NCBI GenBank assembly: GCA_024276995.1
Contig: JAJRWB010000035.1
Coordinates: 1 to 47,879 of the forward strand
DNA: 47,879 bases
Reading direction: 5' to 3'
DNA from: Candidatus Eiseniibacteriota bacterium
Lineage (GTDB): Bacteria; Orphanbacterota; Orphanbacteria; Orphanbacterales; Orphanbacteraceae
Shown here: positions 17,662 to 25,888 of the stretch, piece by piece
How the letters are laid out: every line of letters starts with the position of its first letter
How positions within the stretch are numbered: the first letter of the stretch is position 1
The notes under the pieces: model-generated
Told to the model about the DNA's origin: nothing
What the model saw: only the letters and a program-made list of their open reading frames with translations
Databases searched by the model: none
Made by a program: the position numbers and the translations under genes

Positions 17662-18743
17662 CGCAGCTTCAGCGTGCTGAGCGACAGTAGCGCCAGCAGG
17701 ATTCCGATGATCCAGAAACGGACCACCACTTTTTCTTCCGGCCATCCTTTCAGTTCGAAGTGATGATGGATCGGCGCCATACGGAATACGCGCTTCCCGC
17801 GCAACCGGAACGATCCGACCTGGATCACCACCGAAAGGACTTCCATGACGAACACCCCGCCCAGGAGGGCGAGGAGAAATTCCATCTTGATGAAAATCGC
17901 CACCGCGCCGAGCACTCCGCCGAGGGCGAGCGAACCGGTGTCGCCCATGAAGATCTCCGCCGGGTGGCCGTTGAACCAAAGGAAGCCGAGCGCCGCGCCC
18001 ACAAGGGCGCCGCAAAAGACGGTCAGCTCTCCGGCGCCTGCAAGGAACGGGATATTCAGATACGAACTGAATGTGGCATGACCGGTGAGGTACGCCACCG
18101 CAGCGAGGGCCAGCGCGCAGAGCGCCACGAGGCCGATGGCGAGGCCGTCGAGGCCGTCGGTGAGATTCACGGCGTTCGATGAACCGGTGAGCACGAAGAC
18201 GATGAACGGTATGTAGAGGTAGCGGAAATCGATGAAGTGCTCCTTGAAGAACGGGACCGTCGTCTTCGTCGACCATTCCGGTTCGATCGGGTGAACGGTG
18301 AGCGCCAGACCGAGAACGATTCCGAGGGCCACCTGACCGACGAGCTTGTAGCGCCCGATCAAACCCTTCGGGTAGCGGCGGACCACCTTGAGATAATCGT
18401 CGAGGAGGCCGATCCCTCCCATCCACACGGTGGTCAGCAGGATGAGTTGCACGTAGCGGTTCGTCAGGTCCGCCCACAGAAGGGTGGGCAACACGATGGA
18501 GAGGAGTATGAGAAGGCCTCCCATGGTGGGGGTTCCCCGCTTGGCGCGGTGCGTCTCGGGCGTCAACTCGCTTCCCGCCTCGACGAACTGGATTCCCCTG
18601 AGCCAACGGATCATCACCGGCCCGAAGACGAAGCTGATGATCAGCGCCGTCACGGCGGCGTAGGCGGTGCGGAAGGTGATGTATTTGAACACATTGAGAA
18701 CGGAGTAAGTGTCGCTTAATGGATAAAGGAGATGATAGAGCAC
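17658..18743 (-). CDS. mraY: Phospho-MurNAc-pentapeptide transferase MraY
   Basis: A 361-residue polytopic membrane enzyme that makes lipid I from UDP-MurNAc-pentapeptide and undecaprenyl phosphate. Conserved blocks: HRAKRGTPTMGGLLIL, the Asp pair in GLLDDYLKVV, NAVNLTDGLDGLA, the catalytic Asp in IFMGDTGSLALGG, and the His-rich APIHHHFELKGWPE. About ten membrane segments. Only 1 bp separates it from murF upstream and it overlaps murD by 4 bp. Confidence 0.98.
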   Translation of the reverse strand: MLYHLLYPLSDTYSVLNVFKYITFRTAYAAVTALIISFVFGPVMIRWLRGIQFVEAGSELTPETHRAKRGTPTMGGLLILLSIVLPTLLWADLTNRYVQLILLTTVWMGGIGLLDDYLKVVRRYPKGLIGRYKLVGQVALGIVLGLALTVHPIEPEWSTKTTVPFFKEHFIDFRYLYIPFIVFVLTGSSNAVNLTDGLDGLAIGLVALCALALAAVAYLTGHATFSSYLNIPFLAGAGELTVFCGALVGAALGFLWFNGHPAEIFMGDTGSLALGGVLGAVAIFIKMEFLLALLGGVFVMEVLSVVIQVGSFRLRGKRVFRMAPIHHHFELKGWPEEKVVVRFWIIGILLALLSLSTLKLR

Positions 18744-18744
18744 G

Positions 18745-20169
18745 TCACACCCCTCCCGGCGCGGCCTTGTGGACCGCCGCCTCCCGGATCGCCCGGACCA
18801 CTTCTTCCATTTTCATCCCCCGAGACCCCTTGACCGCCACCACATCGCCCGGTTCGAGAAAAGCGATGATCTCCGAGATGAACCGCTCCTTGTGGGACAC
18901 GGCGCGAACAACGGCGCCGGGAGGAAAATCATCGCGAAGGGCGGCGCGTTCCACCGACGCGGTGCGCTCTCCCCAAAGGAAGAGCGCGTCGAGCCCCGCC
19001 CGGGCCGCGGCGCCGCCGACCTCCTCGTGGGCCTCCTCCTCCGCATCGCCGAGTTCGAGCATGTCGCCCAGGACGAGAACCCGCCTGCCGGAGCATTCCA
19101 CTTTCGAGAGGAACTCCACCGCCGCGATCGTCGACGCGGCGTTCGCGTTGTACGTGTCATCCACGAGAAGAATTCCTCCCGCCTCCTCGGGAACGAAACG
19201 GCCCGGTGCGGGGCGGATATCCCCCACGCCCTTCACCACCGTTTCCATCGGAATGCCCGCGCCGATACAGGCCGCCACGGCGCCGACTATGTTCGCCGCC
19301 TGGTGCATCCCGTGGAGCGAAACATCGAGGCGGTATCCCCCTTCGAGCTTGAGGCGGATACCTTCGCGGCGCCATGGTTCGACGCGCACAGGGTGGATGT
19401 CGCACCGGTCCGAAACGCCGAAGGTGCGGAACGAAAGCCCTCTGTCGCGCGCTTCGCGCGGGAGAAGGTCGTCATCGCCGCCCAGGTAGAGCGCGCCTCC
19501 GCTCCGAATGTGCGAAGCGATCTCGAGTTTCTCTCCGGCGATGGCGCGAAGGTCTCCGAGTCCTTCCACGTGGGCCGCGTTCACGTTGGTGATCAGCGCC
19601 GCGTCGGGCCGCACAAGCCTCCCGAGGCGCGCCATCTCCCCGGGAGCGCTGATGCCCAGTTCCACCGCCACGTAGCGGTGGGTCTCGTCGAGGCCGAGGA
19701 GGGTGAGGGGAACGCCGAGGAGATTGTTGTAGTTTCCCGGTGACGCGAGCGACGCCCCGGCGGCGGCGAAGACCGAAGCGATCAGATCCTTCGTGGTGGT
19801 CTTGCCGTTCGAGCCGGTCACGGCGACGACGAATGGAGAGAAACGGTTCCTATGGTGGGCGGCGAGAGCGACGAGCGCTTCGGCCGCATGATCTACGAAG
19901 ATCAGTTTTTCCGGCGAAATCGACCGGCGCGCATCCGGATCGAGACGGCCCCTCTCGACAACCGCCGCCGACGCCCCCCTGTTCAGCGCGTCGCCGACGA
20001 AGCGGTGTCCGTCGGTTCTTTCGCCCGAGAGGGCGAAAAAGATATCTCTCTTCCTCGCGGTGCGGCTGTCGATCGAGGCGCGCGGACCGCACCGGTCGCC
20101 GCCTCGGCTCTCCGCGGCCGTTTCCCCCGAGACGATGCGGGCGATTTCCGTTCTCGTGTATCCCCTCAT
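18745..20169 (-). CDS. murF: UDP-MurNAc-tripeptide--D-Ala-D-Ala ligase MurF
   Basis: A 474-residue Mur ligase. Family motifs: GASAAVVERG in the N-domain, ATP loop VVAVTGSNGKTTTKDLIASV, GNYNNLLGVPLTLLGL, VAVELGISAPGEMARL, NVNAAHVEGLGDL, LVDDTYNANAASTIAAVEFL, VLVLGDMLELGD, and C-terminal VAVKGSRGMKMEEV. The ATG at 20169 overlaps the murE stop by 4 bp. The D-Ala-D-Ala substrate supplier ddl is not in this window. Confidence 0.97.
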   Translation of the reverse strand: MRGYTRTEIARIVSGETAAESRGGDRCGPRASIDSRTARKRDIFFALSGERTDGHRFVGDALNRGASAAVVERGRLDPDARRSISPEKLIFVDHAAEALVALAAHHRNRFSPFVVAVTGSNGKTTTKDLIASVFAAAGASLASPGNYNNLLGVPLTLLGLDETHRYVAVELGISAPGEMARLGRLVRPDAALITNVNAAHVEGLGDLRAIAGEKLEIASHIRSGGALYLGGDDDLLPREARDRGLSFRTFGVSDRCDIHPVRVEPWRREGIRLKLEGGYRLDVSLHGMHQAANIVGAVAACIGAGIPMETVVKGVGDIRPAPGRFVPEEAGGILLVDDTYNANAASTIAAVEFLSKVECSGRRVLVLGDMLELGDAEEEAHEEVGGAAARAGLDALFLWGERTASVERAALRDDFPPGAVVRAVSHKERFISEIIAFLEPGDVVAVKGSRGMKMEEVVRAIREAAVHKAAPGGV

Positions 20170-21674
20170 CTCCCCTCCCCCATTCGATCGAGCGCCTCGG
20201 TCGCCACCACGGCATCGAGGAAGGGTATCTTCTCATTTCCCACGATCTGCGCGTTCTCGTGGCCCTTGCCGGCGATGAGCACCGTGTCCCCCGGCCGTGC
20301 GATCTCGATCGCCCGCGCGATGGCGTCGCGGCGATCACCGATCACCTCGTACGCCGTCCCGGTGGAGGCGAGTCCCTCCTCGACCTGCCGGCGAATCTCG
20401 GCGGGATCCTCGTTCCTCGGGTTGTCGTCGGTGAGGATGCAATGGTCGGCGAATTCACCGGCGATCCTCCCCATGGAAGGGCGCTTCCCCGTGTCCCGGT
20501 CGCCGCCGCATCCGAAAAGGCAAATCACGCGCCCGCGGGTCGACGGTCGCACGGCGCGCAGCACGTTGAGAAGACCGTCCGGCGTGTGGGCGAAATCGAT
20601 GTACACGTCGAACGGCTGCCCCCGGTCGATCCGCTCCAGCCGGCCGGGAACGGGAGGCGTCGCGGCGAGTCCGGCGGCGATCCGGGCAAGATCGAAACCG
20701 TGATGGATCGCGAGTGCGGCGGCGGCGAGGGCGTTCGACGCGTTGAAGACGCCCGGCAGGGGCAGAAGAAACTCCACCGTCTCCTCCCGATACGTCATCG
20801 AAAGGCGCGTGCCGGCGGGTTCTTCTCCGAGCAGCTCGCCGCGCACGTCCGCGCCGCCGCTCAGACCGAACGTGATGGTCCGCCCGCCGATCTCTTTCGC
20901 CAGGCGGCGGCCGACGAGATCATCGATGTTGAGCACCGCGGCACCGACCTCCACGCCGTCGTCAAACCGGCCTTCCGCGCGAAAGAGTCGTTCCTTGATT
21001 CCAATATATTCTGTAAATGAACCGTGGTAGTCTAGATGATCCCTCGTGACATTGGTCAGCGCCAACGCACGGAAGCGAAGTCCGGCGAGCCTCCTTTGCG
21101 CCACGCCGTGGGACGACACCTCGAGCGCCGCCGCTGCTACGCCGTCTTCCGCCATGAGAGCGAGATATCGGTGAATCGCGTCCGACGACGGCGTGGTGTT
21201 CACCGCCGGGACCCTCCGATTCTTCCACCGGTATTCCACCGTGCCGATCACCCCGCAGTGAACAGCGGAAAACTCGAGCACCGAGGAGAAGAGGAACGCC
21301 ACGGTGGTCTTCCCGTTCGTCCCGGTGACGCCGAAAAGGGAGAGCTTCCGGGATGGATGATCGTGAACCTCCGCCGCCGCCAACCCGAGAGCGACCCGGC
21401 TGTCACGCACGACGATAAGGGGAAGGTCGGCCGCAAGATCACGTCCCTCTTCCACCACGGCGCACGCGGCGCCCGCGCCGGCGGCGTCCCGCACGAAGGC
21501 GTGGCCGTCGAACGAGGCGCCTCTCACCGCCACGAAGAGGAATCCCGGTTTCACGGCGCGCGAATCGCACGTCACATCCACCACTTCGCCCCGAAGGTCG
21601 CCGCGCACCTCGAGGGCGCCCACGACCCGGCGGAGACGTTCGGCGTCGATTCCTTTCATCTCGTCCACCATCAT
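20166..21674 (-). CDS. murE: UDP-MurNAc-L-Ala-D-Glu--2,6-diaminopimelate ligase MurE
   Basis: A 502-residue Mur ligase adding the third peptide residue. ATP loop SLFGVTGTNGKTTVAFLFSS, TTPSSDAIHRYLALMAEDG, ALEVSSHGVAQRRLAGL, LTNVTRDHLDYHGSFTEY. The substrate-specificity motif DNPRNEDP (near residue 416) is the meso-diaminopimelate type rather than the lysine type, so the organism should make DAP-type peptidoglycan. ATG at 21674 overlaps the ftsI stop (ATGA); its own stop overlaps the murF start. Confidence 0.97.
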   Translation of the reverse strand: MMVDEMKGIDAERLRRVVGALEVRGDLRGEVVDVTCDSRAVKPGFLFVAVRGASFDGHAFVRDAAGAGAACAVVEEGRDLAADLPLIVVRDSRVALGLAAAEVHDHPSRKLSLFGVTGTNGKTTVAFLFSSVLEFSAVHCGVIGTVEYRWKNRRVPAVNTTPSSDAIHRYLALMAEDGVAAAALEVSSHGVAQRRLAGLRFRALALTNVTRDHLDYHGSFTEYIGIKERLFRAEGRFDDGVEVGAAVLNIDDLVGRRLAKEIGGRTITFGLSGGADVRGELLGEEPAGTRLSMTYREETVEFLLPLPGVFNASNALAAAALAIHHGFDLARIAAGLAATPPVPGRLERIDRGQPFDVYIDFAHTPDGLLNVLRAVRPSTRGRVICLFGCGGDRDTGKRPSMGRIAGEFADHCILTDDNPRNEDPAEIRRQVEEGLASTGTAYEVIGDRRDAIARAIEIARPGDTVLIAGKGHENAQIVGNEKIPFLDAVVATEALDRMGEGR

Positions 21675-23635
21675 CGCATCGTCCCCGTCAGAACCGGCGC
21701 GGACGCCCTGCCGAGATCGGATCCCGCCGGTGGCGATTGGCTCGCCACCGTGCCGCCCCCCCGGCAGCAGACGGCCGCCCCGGCCTCGAGAAGAAGCCGT
21801 TTCGCCACACGCATCGGAAGTCCCCTCAGATCGGGCATCTTCGCCCGTCCCGGACGCGCCGCGGGCGCCGCCGCCTGCGCGAAATGTTCGCCGTGGCTAC
21901 CGGCGTCCGCCGCCGCCGCCCCTTCCGCCGTTTTCGCGCGAAGCCACCCGCGAACCGCCTCGCGCTGCAGCTCCGGCAGGAAGCTGTCGGACAGATCGGT
22001 ACACATCGCCCTGGTGAGAATGTTTCGGAAGGCGGGACCGGCCACGAGGCCGCCCGCGGAGATTCCGGAAGGGTCTACCAGTATCACCGCCGCCACCACC
22101 TTCGGGTTCCCGACAGGCACGAAACCGATGAACGATGAGATGAAATCGGTGTTCGAGAAGCGGCCGTCGGCGCGAAGCATCTGCGCGGTTCCGCTCTTTC
22201 CCCCGGTCGGCCAGTTCCCCACCGCCGCCGCCTTGCCGGTCCCCCGGCGCACCACACCCTCGAGGAACCGGCGCATCGTTCTCGCCGTCTCCACCGAGAC
22301 GACGCGCCGCACCGGCATGGGGGGAAATGTCTCTCGCGGTTCGCCGTCCGATCCGCGGATCTCTCGCACAATCCTCGGTTCCATCAACACGCCGTCGTTC
22401 GCGATCGCCGAGAACGCCGAACAAAGCTGCACCAGGTTGACCGCCACCTCGTGGCCGATCGAAATCGTCTCCAGAGATCGGCCGCTCCAGTCGGAGGGCT
22501 TGTGAAGCATGCCGGGCACCTCCCCGGGAAGAGCGATCCCGGTGAGTGTTCCGAATCCGAAGTCCCTCGCATAGGCATAAAGTTTCTCTCTCCCGAGCGC
22601 TTCGGCGACCTGGGCGGTCACGATGTTCGATGAGAGTTCGAAAGCCCGTTGCACGGTGAGCGTGTCGTACTCCTTCGCATCCCGGATCGTGTACGTGCCG
22701 AAATCCTTCTTTCCGTGCCAACCGTAGAAACGATCGTCCGGTGACACGACCTTCTCCTCGAGCGCCGCGGAATAGGTGATCAGCTTGAACGTCGAGCCCG
22801 GTTCGAACTGCGACACCACACATCGGTTTCCCCTCGGCACCTCCATCCCGCCTTTCGTCCCATCCTCGGAAGCCATGGCGAGAATCTCCCCGGTGGAAGG
22901 ATCCATGACGAGCGCCATGCCCCACCGGGCGCCGCATCGTTCGATCGCCTTGCGCAACTCCGATTCGGTGGCGCTTTGCATGTCCGAGTCGAGGGTGAGC
23001 ACGATGTCGCAGCCGTTCACCGGAGGACGACAGGGGTAGGTGCACACGGGACGGCTCTCGCTCGAGGGCACTCTCTGGAGCACCTGCCACCCGGGAGTGC
23101 CCCTCAGCAAACGGTCGAACTGCTTCTCGATCCCGCCCAGGCCGACGCCGTCCACATCGGTCGATCCCACCACCTGGCGGGCGAGGGGACCGGAAGGGTT
23201 CACCCGGTCGATCTCCGGTATGCGGTAGACCCCGGGGAGATTCTTCGCCTCGATGCTCTCCCAGAGCGCGGGATCGACCTTCCTCCGGATCCAGACGAAT
23301 TTCTTCCGCCTGTCGGAGAGACGCTCGAAAAGAACGTCTCCGTACGAACCGACGAGCGGGCCGAGAACCCGGCTAACCGCCGCGGCGTCGGCGATCTGCG
23401 CCGGATTGGCGATCACCGACGGCGAGGATATCGATCCCGCGAGAAGAGTGCCGCGCCGATCGAGGATTCGGCCTCTCATGAACGGAATCACGACACGAAG
23501 ATTGTGCTGCTTCTCGGCGAGCGTATTGAAACGATCGTGTTCGGCGATCTGGATTCGGGCGAGACCGGAGACGAGGAGGAACCACACGAGGACGCCGCAC
23601 GTTACCACCACGAACATGCGGACGCTCCGGTTCAC
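21671..23635 (-). CDS. ftsI: Class B penicillin-binding protein FtsI/PBP2x-like with PASTA domain
   Basis: A 654-residue septal transpeptidase. One membrane anchor (MFVVVTCGVLVWFLLVSGLA), a dimerisation domain beginning MRGRILDRRGTLLAGS, then the transpeptidase with active-site motif GSTFK (Ser ~281), SSN (~335-337) and KSGTAQ (~480). The last ~60 residues form a PASTA domain (MPDLRGLPMRVAKRLLLEAG) as in SpoVD/PBP2x, thought to bind peptidoglycan or beta-lactams. The start is GTG at 23635: it overlaps the ftsL stop (GTGA) and has AAGGAG 10 bases upstream. The frame is open further to 23782, but that part has no family similarity. Confidence 0.95.
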   Translation of the reverse strand: MNRSVRMFVVVTCGVLVWFLLVSGLARIQIAEHDRFNTLAEKQHNLRVVIPFMRGRILDRRGTLLAGSISSPSVIANPAQIADAAAVSRVLGPLVGSYGDVLFERLSDRRKKFVWIRRKVDPALWESIEAKNLPGVYRIPEIDRVNPSGPLARQVVGSTDVDGVGLGGIEKQFDRLLRGTPGWQVLQRVPSSESRPVCTYPCRPPVNGCDIVLTLDSDMQSATESELRKAIERCGARWGMALVMDPSTGEILAMASEDGTKGGMEVPRGNRCVVSQFEPGSTFKLITYSAALEEKVVSPDDRFYGWHGKKDFGTYTIRDAKEYDTLTVQRAFELSSNIVTAQVAEALGREKLYAYARDFGFGTLTGIALPGEVPGMLHKPSDWSGRSLETISIGHEVAVNLVQLCSAFSAIANDGVLMEPRIVREIRGSDGEPRETFPPMPVRRVVSVETARTMRRFLEGVVRRGTGKAAAVGNWPTGGKSGTAQMLRADGRFSNTDFISSFIGFVPVGNPKVVAAVILVDPSGISAGGLVAGPAFRNILTRAMCTDLSDSFLPELQREAVRGWLRAKTAEGAAAADAGSHGEHFAQAAAPAARPGRAKMPDLRGLPMRVAKRLLLEAGAAVCCRGGGTVASQSPPAGSDLGRASAPVLTGTMR

Positions 23636-24060
23636 TCCCCGCGCTCTCCTTCCCGGCCGAATACCGCCCGTCCGATTCCCCTGCCCGCGGAAAGAAAGAG
23701 ACTCGCCGCGAGGGAGGGTCCCGTCCCACCGCGCGGCTCGGCGCTCCGCCACTGCGGGAGGAGCACCCGATCCTCCACGCATGCGAACCGGAGGCCGATC
23801 TCTTCGCCCGCCTCCTTCTCGATCCGATCGCGGCCCGCGAGGAGCGCCACCGTCCTTTCGGTCCTGTCAATCTGCCCGTTCAACTCCCTCAGACGGTTCG
23901 ACAGCCGCCGGTTTTCCACGGTGAGCTGCTCCACGCAGAACCGCTGCGTCACGCAGCAGATCATCACGAAAAGCGTCCCCGCCAGGAGCGGGGCGATGAC
24001 GAGCACCGTGCCGGGGTGCTTCGCGTTCGAACGCCTCTTCGGCCTTCTCGCCCGTGTCAT
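23632..24060 (-). CDS. ftsL: Cell division protein FtsL-like
   Basis: A 142-residue bitopic protein between rsmH and ftsI, where FtsL is found in dcw clusters. Basic cytoplasmic tail (MTRARRPKRRSNAKHPG), one membrane segment (residues ~18-38, VLVIAPLLAGTLFVMICC), then a heptad-like coiled coil (VEQLTVENRRLSNRLRELNG). A further ~60 residues after the coiled coil make it longer than usual. The ATG at 24060 overlaps the rsmH stop (ATGA). Assignment rests on topology and position, as sequence conservation of FtsL is low. Confidence 0.88.
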   Translation of the reverse strand: MTRARRPKRRSNAKHPGTVLVIAPLLAGTLFVMICCVTQRFCVEQLTVENRRLSNRLRELNGQIDRTERTVALLAGRDRIEKEAGEEIGLRFACVEDRVLLPQWRSAEPRGGTGPSLAASLFLSAGRGIGRAVFGREGERGE

Positions 24061-25016
24061 GATCCGTTCTCCTCGCGATCGAGTCTCCTTACGGCCCGAA
24101 GCCTGGCGCTCCGGGCGCGACCATTTCTTTCGATCTCCTTTTCTCCCGGTTGGATGGCACGGCGGGTGAGACGCTCGACGAGCGGCTTCTTTCCGCACCG
24201 GCAGACCGGGAAACCGGGGGGGCATTCGCACCCCTTCACGAAGCGGGCCATCGCCCTTTTCACCATGCGATCCTCGAGGGAGTGATAGGCGATCACCGCG
24301 AGTACGCCCCCGTCGTCGAGGATCTCGACGCACCCTTCGAGCGCCTCGCCGAGCGACGAGAGTTCGTCGTTCACCTCGATCCGGATCGCCTGGAATACGC
24401 GGGAGAGTTCGGCGTTCCTCCTCCTGGCTGGGATCCGCCGGGAAACCGTCCGGGCGAGTCGATCCGTGTGGAGGATCGGTTCCGCACTCCGCTCCCGAAC
24501 GATCTCTCCGGCGATCGCCCTCGCGTTGCGCACTTCCCCGAAGTCGCGCAGAATGTCGGCCAATTCCTTTTCCGAGTAGTGATTCACCACGTCCAGGGCG
24601 CTCTTCGTTTCACTCCGGTTCATCCGCATGTCGAGGGGACCTTTCCGCCTGTACGAAAACCCGCGGTCGGCGCGGTCGATCTGAAGGGACGACACGCCCA
24701 GATCAAGAAGAATCCCTCCCACCCCCTCGATCCCTTCGACGGCGAGGAGGCGGGGGAGTTCGCGGAAGTTCCCGTGGACGAAACGAAGGGGTGTCTCGAA
24801 ACATCCGAGCCGCTTCGATGCGACGGCGAGCGCCGCTTCGTCCCGATCGACGCCGACGAAACCGCGCACCCTCCCGGCGAGGGCTGCGAGAAGAGCCTCC
24901 GCGTGCCCTCCCATTCCGACGGTGCCGTCCACGAGGAATCCCCCCGGAAACGATTCGAACAGGCGGACCGCTTCTTCGAGAAGAACGGGAACGTGAAGAT
25001 CGGCCGGTTCATCCAT
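24057..25016 (-). CDS. rsmH: 16S rRNA (cytosine(1402)-N(4))-methyltransferase RsmH
   Basis: A 319-residue SAM-dependent methyltransferase (MraW) that N4-methylates C1402 of 16S rRNA. Starts with HVPVLLEEAVRLF, SAM loop FLVDGTVGMGGHAEALLA, GILLDLGVSSLQIDRADRGF, PLDMRMNRSE, FQAIRIEVNDELSSL, and IAYHSLEDRMVKRAM. The C-terminal region has the usual NGRARSARLRAVRR. It lies 12 bp after mraZ and overlaps ftsL by 4 bp. Confidence 0.98.
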   Translation of the reverse strand: MDEPADLHVPVLLEEAVRLFESFPGGFLVDGTVGMGGHAEALLAALAGRVRGFVGVDRDEAALAVASKRLGCFETPLRFVHGNFRELPRLLAVEGIEGVGGILLDLGVSSLQIDRADRGFSYRRKGPLDMRMNRSETKSALDVVNHYSEKELADILRDFGEVRNARAIAGEIVRERSAEPILHTDRLARTVSRRIPARRRNAELSRVFQAIRIEVNDELSSLGEALEGCVEILDDGGVLAVIAYHSLEDRMVKRAMARFVKGCECPPGFPVCRCGKKPLVERLTRRAIQPGEKEIERNGRARSARLRAVRRLDREENGS

Positions 25017-25028
25017 CTCATCTCCCGG

Positions 25029-25541
25029 TCAGTCCGCGCTCAGCTTCCGGATCGTCATGTGCGCCTTGCGTGCCGCCTCGATGTACTTCGCGTCGACGGC
25101 GTTCTCGTAGCGGAACGTCCCTTTCAGGTATTCGTCGTACACCACGGGGCTGAAGATCTCGAAGTGGGTCCTCCCCCCGCCGACGATCACCACGTCCCGG
25201 TCGATCCTCGCCCAGTTGCGCACTTCCTGGGTGAGCACGATCCGGCCCTGTTTGTCGAACGAGTGTTCGCTCGCATTCGAGTTGAGAAAGCGGAGATAGA
25301 AACGGACGTCGTCGTTCGTCCAGTCGAGAGAGGCGTTCTCCGTTTCGAGGGCTTCCCAGATCTCCATCGGGTAGGCCATGAGGCACAGCTCGAAGCCGCG
25401 GCTGATGATGAACGACTTCGAATCGTTCCCCCCCTCGCTCCGGGAGCCTCCCGGTGCGAGGAGCTTCCGGAAGCGGGCGGGAATGTTGATCCGCCCCTTC
25501 GGGTCGACCGCGAATCTGTACTCGCCTACGAATCGGGCCAC
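25029..25541 (-). CDS. mraZ: Transcriptional regulator MraZ
   Basis: A 170-residue DNA-binding protein with two SpoVT/AbrB-like domains: YRFAVDPKGRINIPARFRKL near the N-terminus and FDKQGRIVLTQEVRNWARI in the second half. MraZ forms ring oligomers and represses the dcw operon by binding repeated TGGGN boxes. The start is set at GTG 25541: GGGGAG is 5 bases upstream and the product begins (M)ARFVGEYRFAVDPKGR as in other MraZ proteins. The in-frame ATG at 25589 has no Shine-Dalgarno and adds 16 nonconserved residues. First gene of the dcw operon. Confidence 0.95.
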   Translation of the reverse strand: MARFVGEYRFAVDPKGRINIPARFRKLLAPGGSRSEGGNDSKSFIISRGFELCLMAYPMEIWEALETENASLDWTNDDVRFYLRFLNSNASEHSFDKQGRIVLTQEVRNWARIDRDVVIVGGGRTHFEIFSPVVYDEYLKGTFRYENAVDAKYIEAARKAHMTIRKLSAD

Positions 25542-25706
25542 GGTTTCTCCCCGGGGATCGTTTCCCCTCGTGAAGAGGCCGGTTGTCATGTCCGGTACGG
25601 GCCCGTATACTCGCGTCTGAGATGTGTATCCGACGGTGTTCGGCGAAGTGGACGATCCCCTCCCACGGAGAAGGGGCAGGACCCGAGAGAACCGGTTGCC
25701 GACTTA

Positions 25707-25731
25707 ACCCAAAGCAACCCACTTCAACCCA
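25707..25731 (-). promoter_or_regulatory. MraZ-box operator: three TGGGT repeats, 10-bp period
   Basis: Read on the minus strand, TGGGT occurs three times (25731-25727, 25721-25717, 25711-25707) separated by 5-bp spacers. MraZ of E. coli binds TGGGN repeats separated by 5 nt upstream of mraZ, so this is an evident autoregulatory operator. It starts 11 bp downstream of the -10 element, where occupancy would block initiation or early elongation. Confidence 0.85.
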
Positions 25732-25741
25732 CCGGTGCTAT

Positions 25742-25768
25742 ACTATAAGAACAGATCGGGTCGTGCAA
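25742..25768 (-). promoter_or_regulatory. Probable dcw operon promoter (mraZ promoter)
   Basis: Minus strand: TTGCAC (25768-25763) as -35 and TATAGT (25747-25742) as -10, spacer 15 bp; a shifted -10 TAGTAT would give 17 bp. It is followed directly by the three MraZ boxes and a ~200-nt leader before the mraZ GTG. Sigma-70-like match, not proven. Confidence 0.55.
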
Positions 25769-25888
25769 GAGTTTTTTAAACTTTGTTATGGCTTTTATTT
25801 CAACAGATTAGAGGGATCTCACCGTAAAAACCCCGAAAAAGATTTCCGGTGGGTTCCGATCTGTCGAAGGAGAGGGAATCGGGGAGAG

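Larger units (their letters stand above)
25542..25888. other. Divergent intergenic region, mraZ / sulfatase-like lipoprotein
   Basis: A 347-bp gene-free stretch holding the dcw promoter and MraZ boxes on the minus strand. The right half (about 25770-25840) is markedly AT-rich for this genome and probably contains the plus-strand promoter for the gene at 25889, but no single -35/-10 pair stands out. No RNA gene recognised. Confidence 0.6.

Noticed and set aside
17662-18606. Open frame continuing upstream of murD into mraY
   Set aside because: Same frame as murD but lies inside mraY on the same strand; mraY is conserved in its own frame and the ATGA overlap marks the true murD start.
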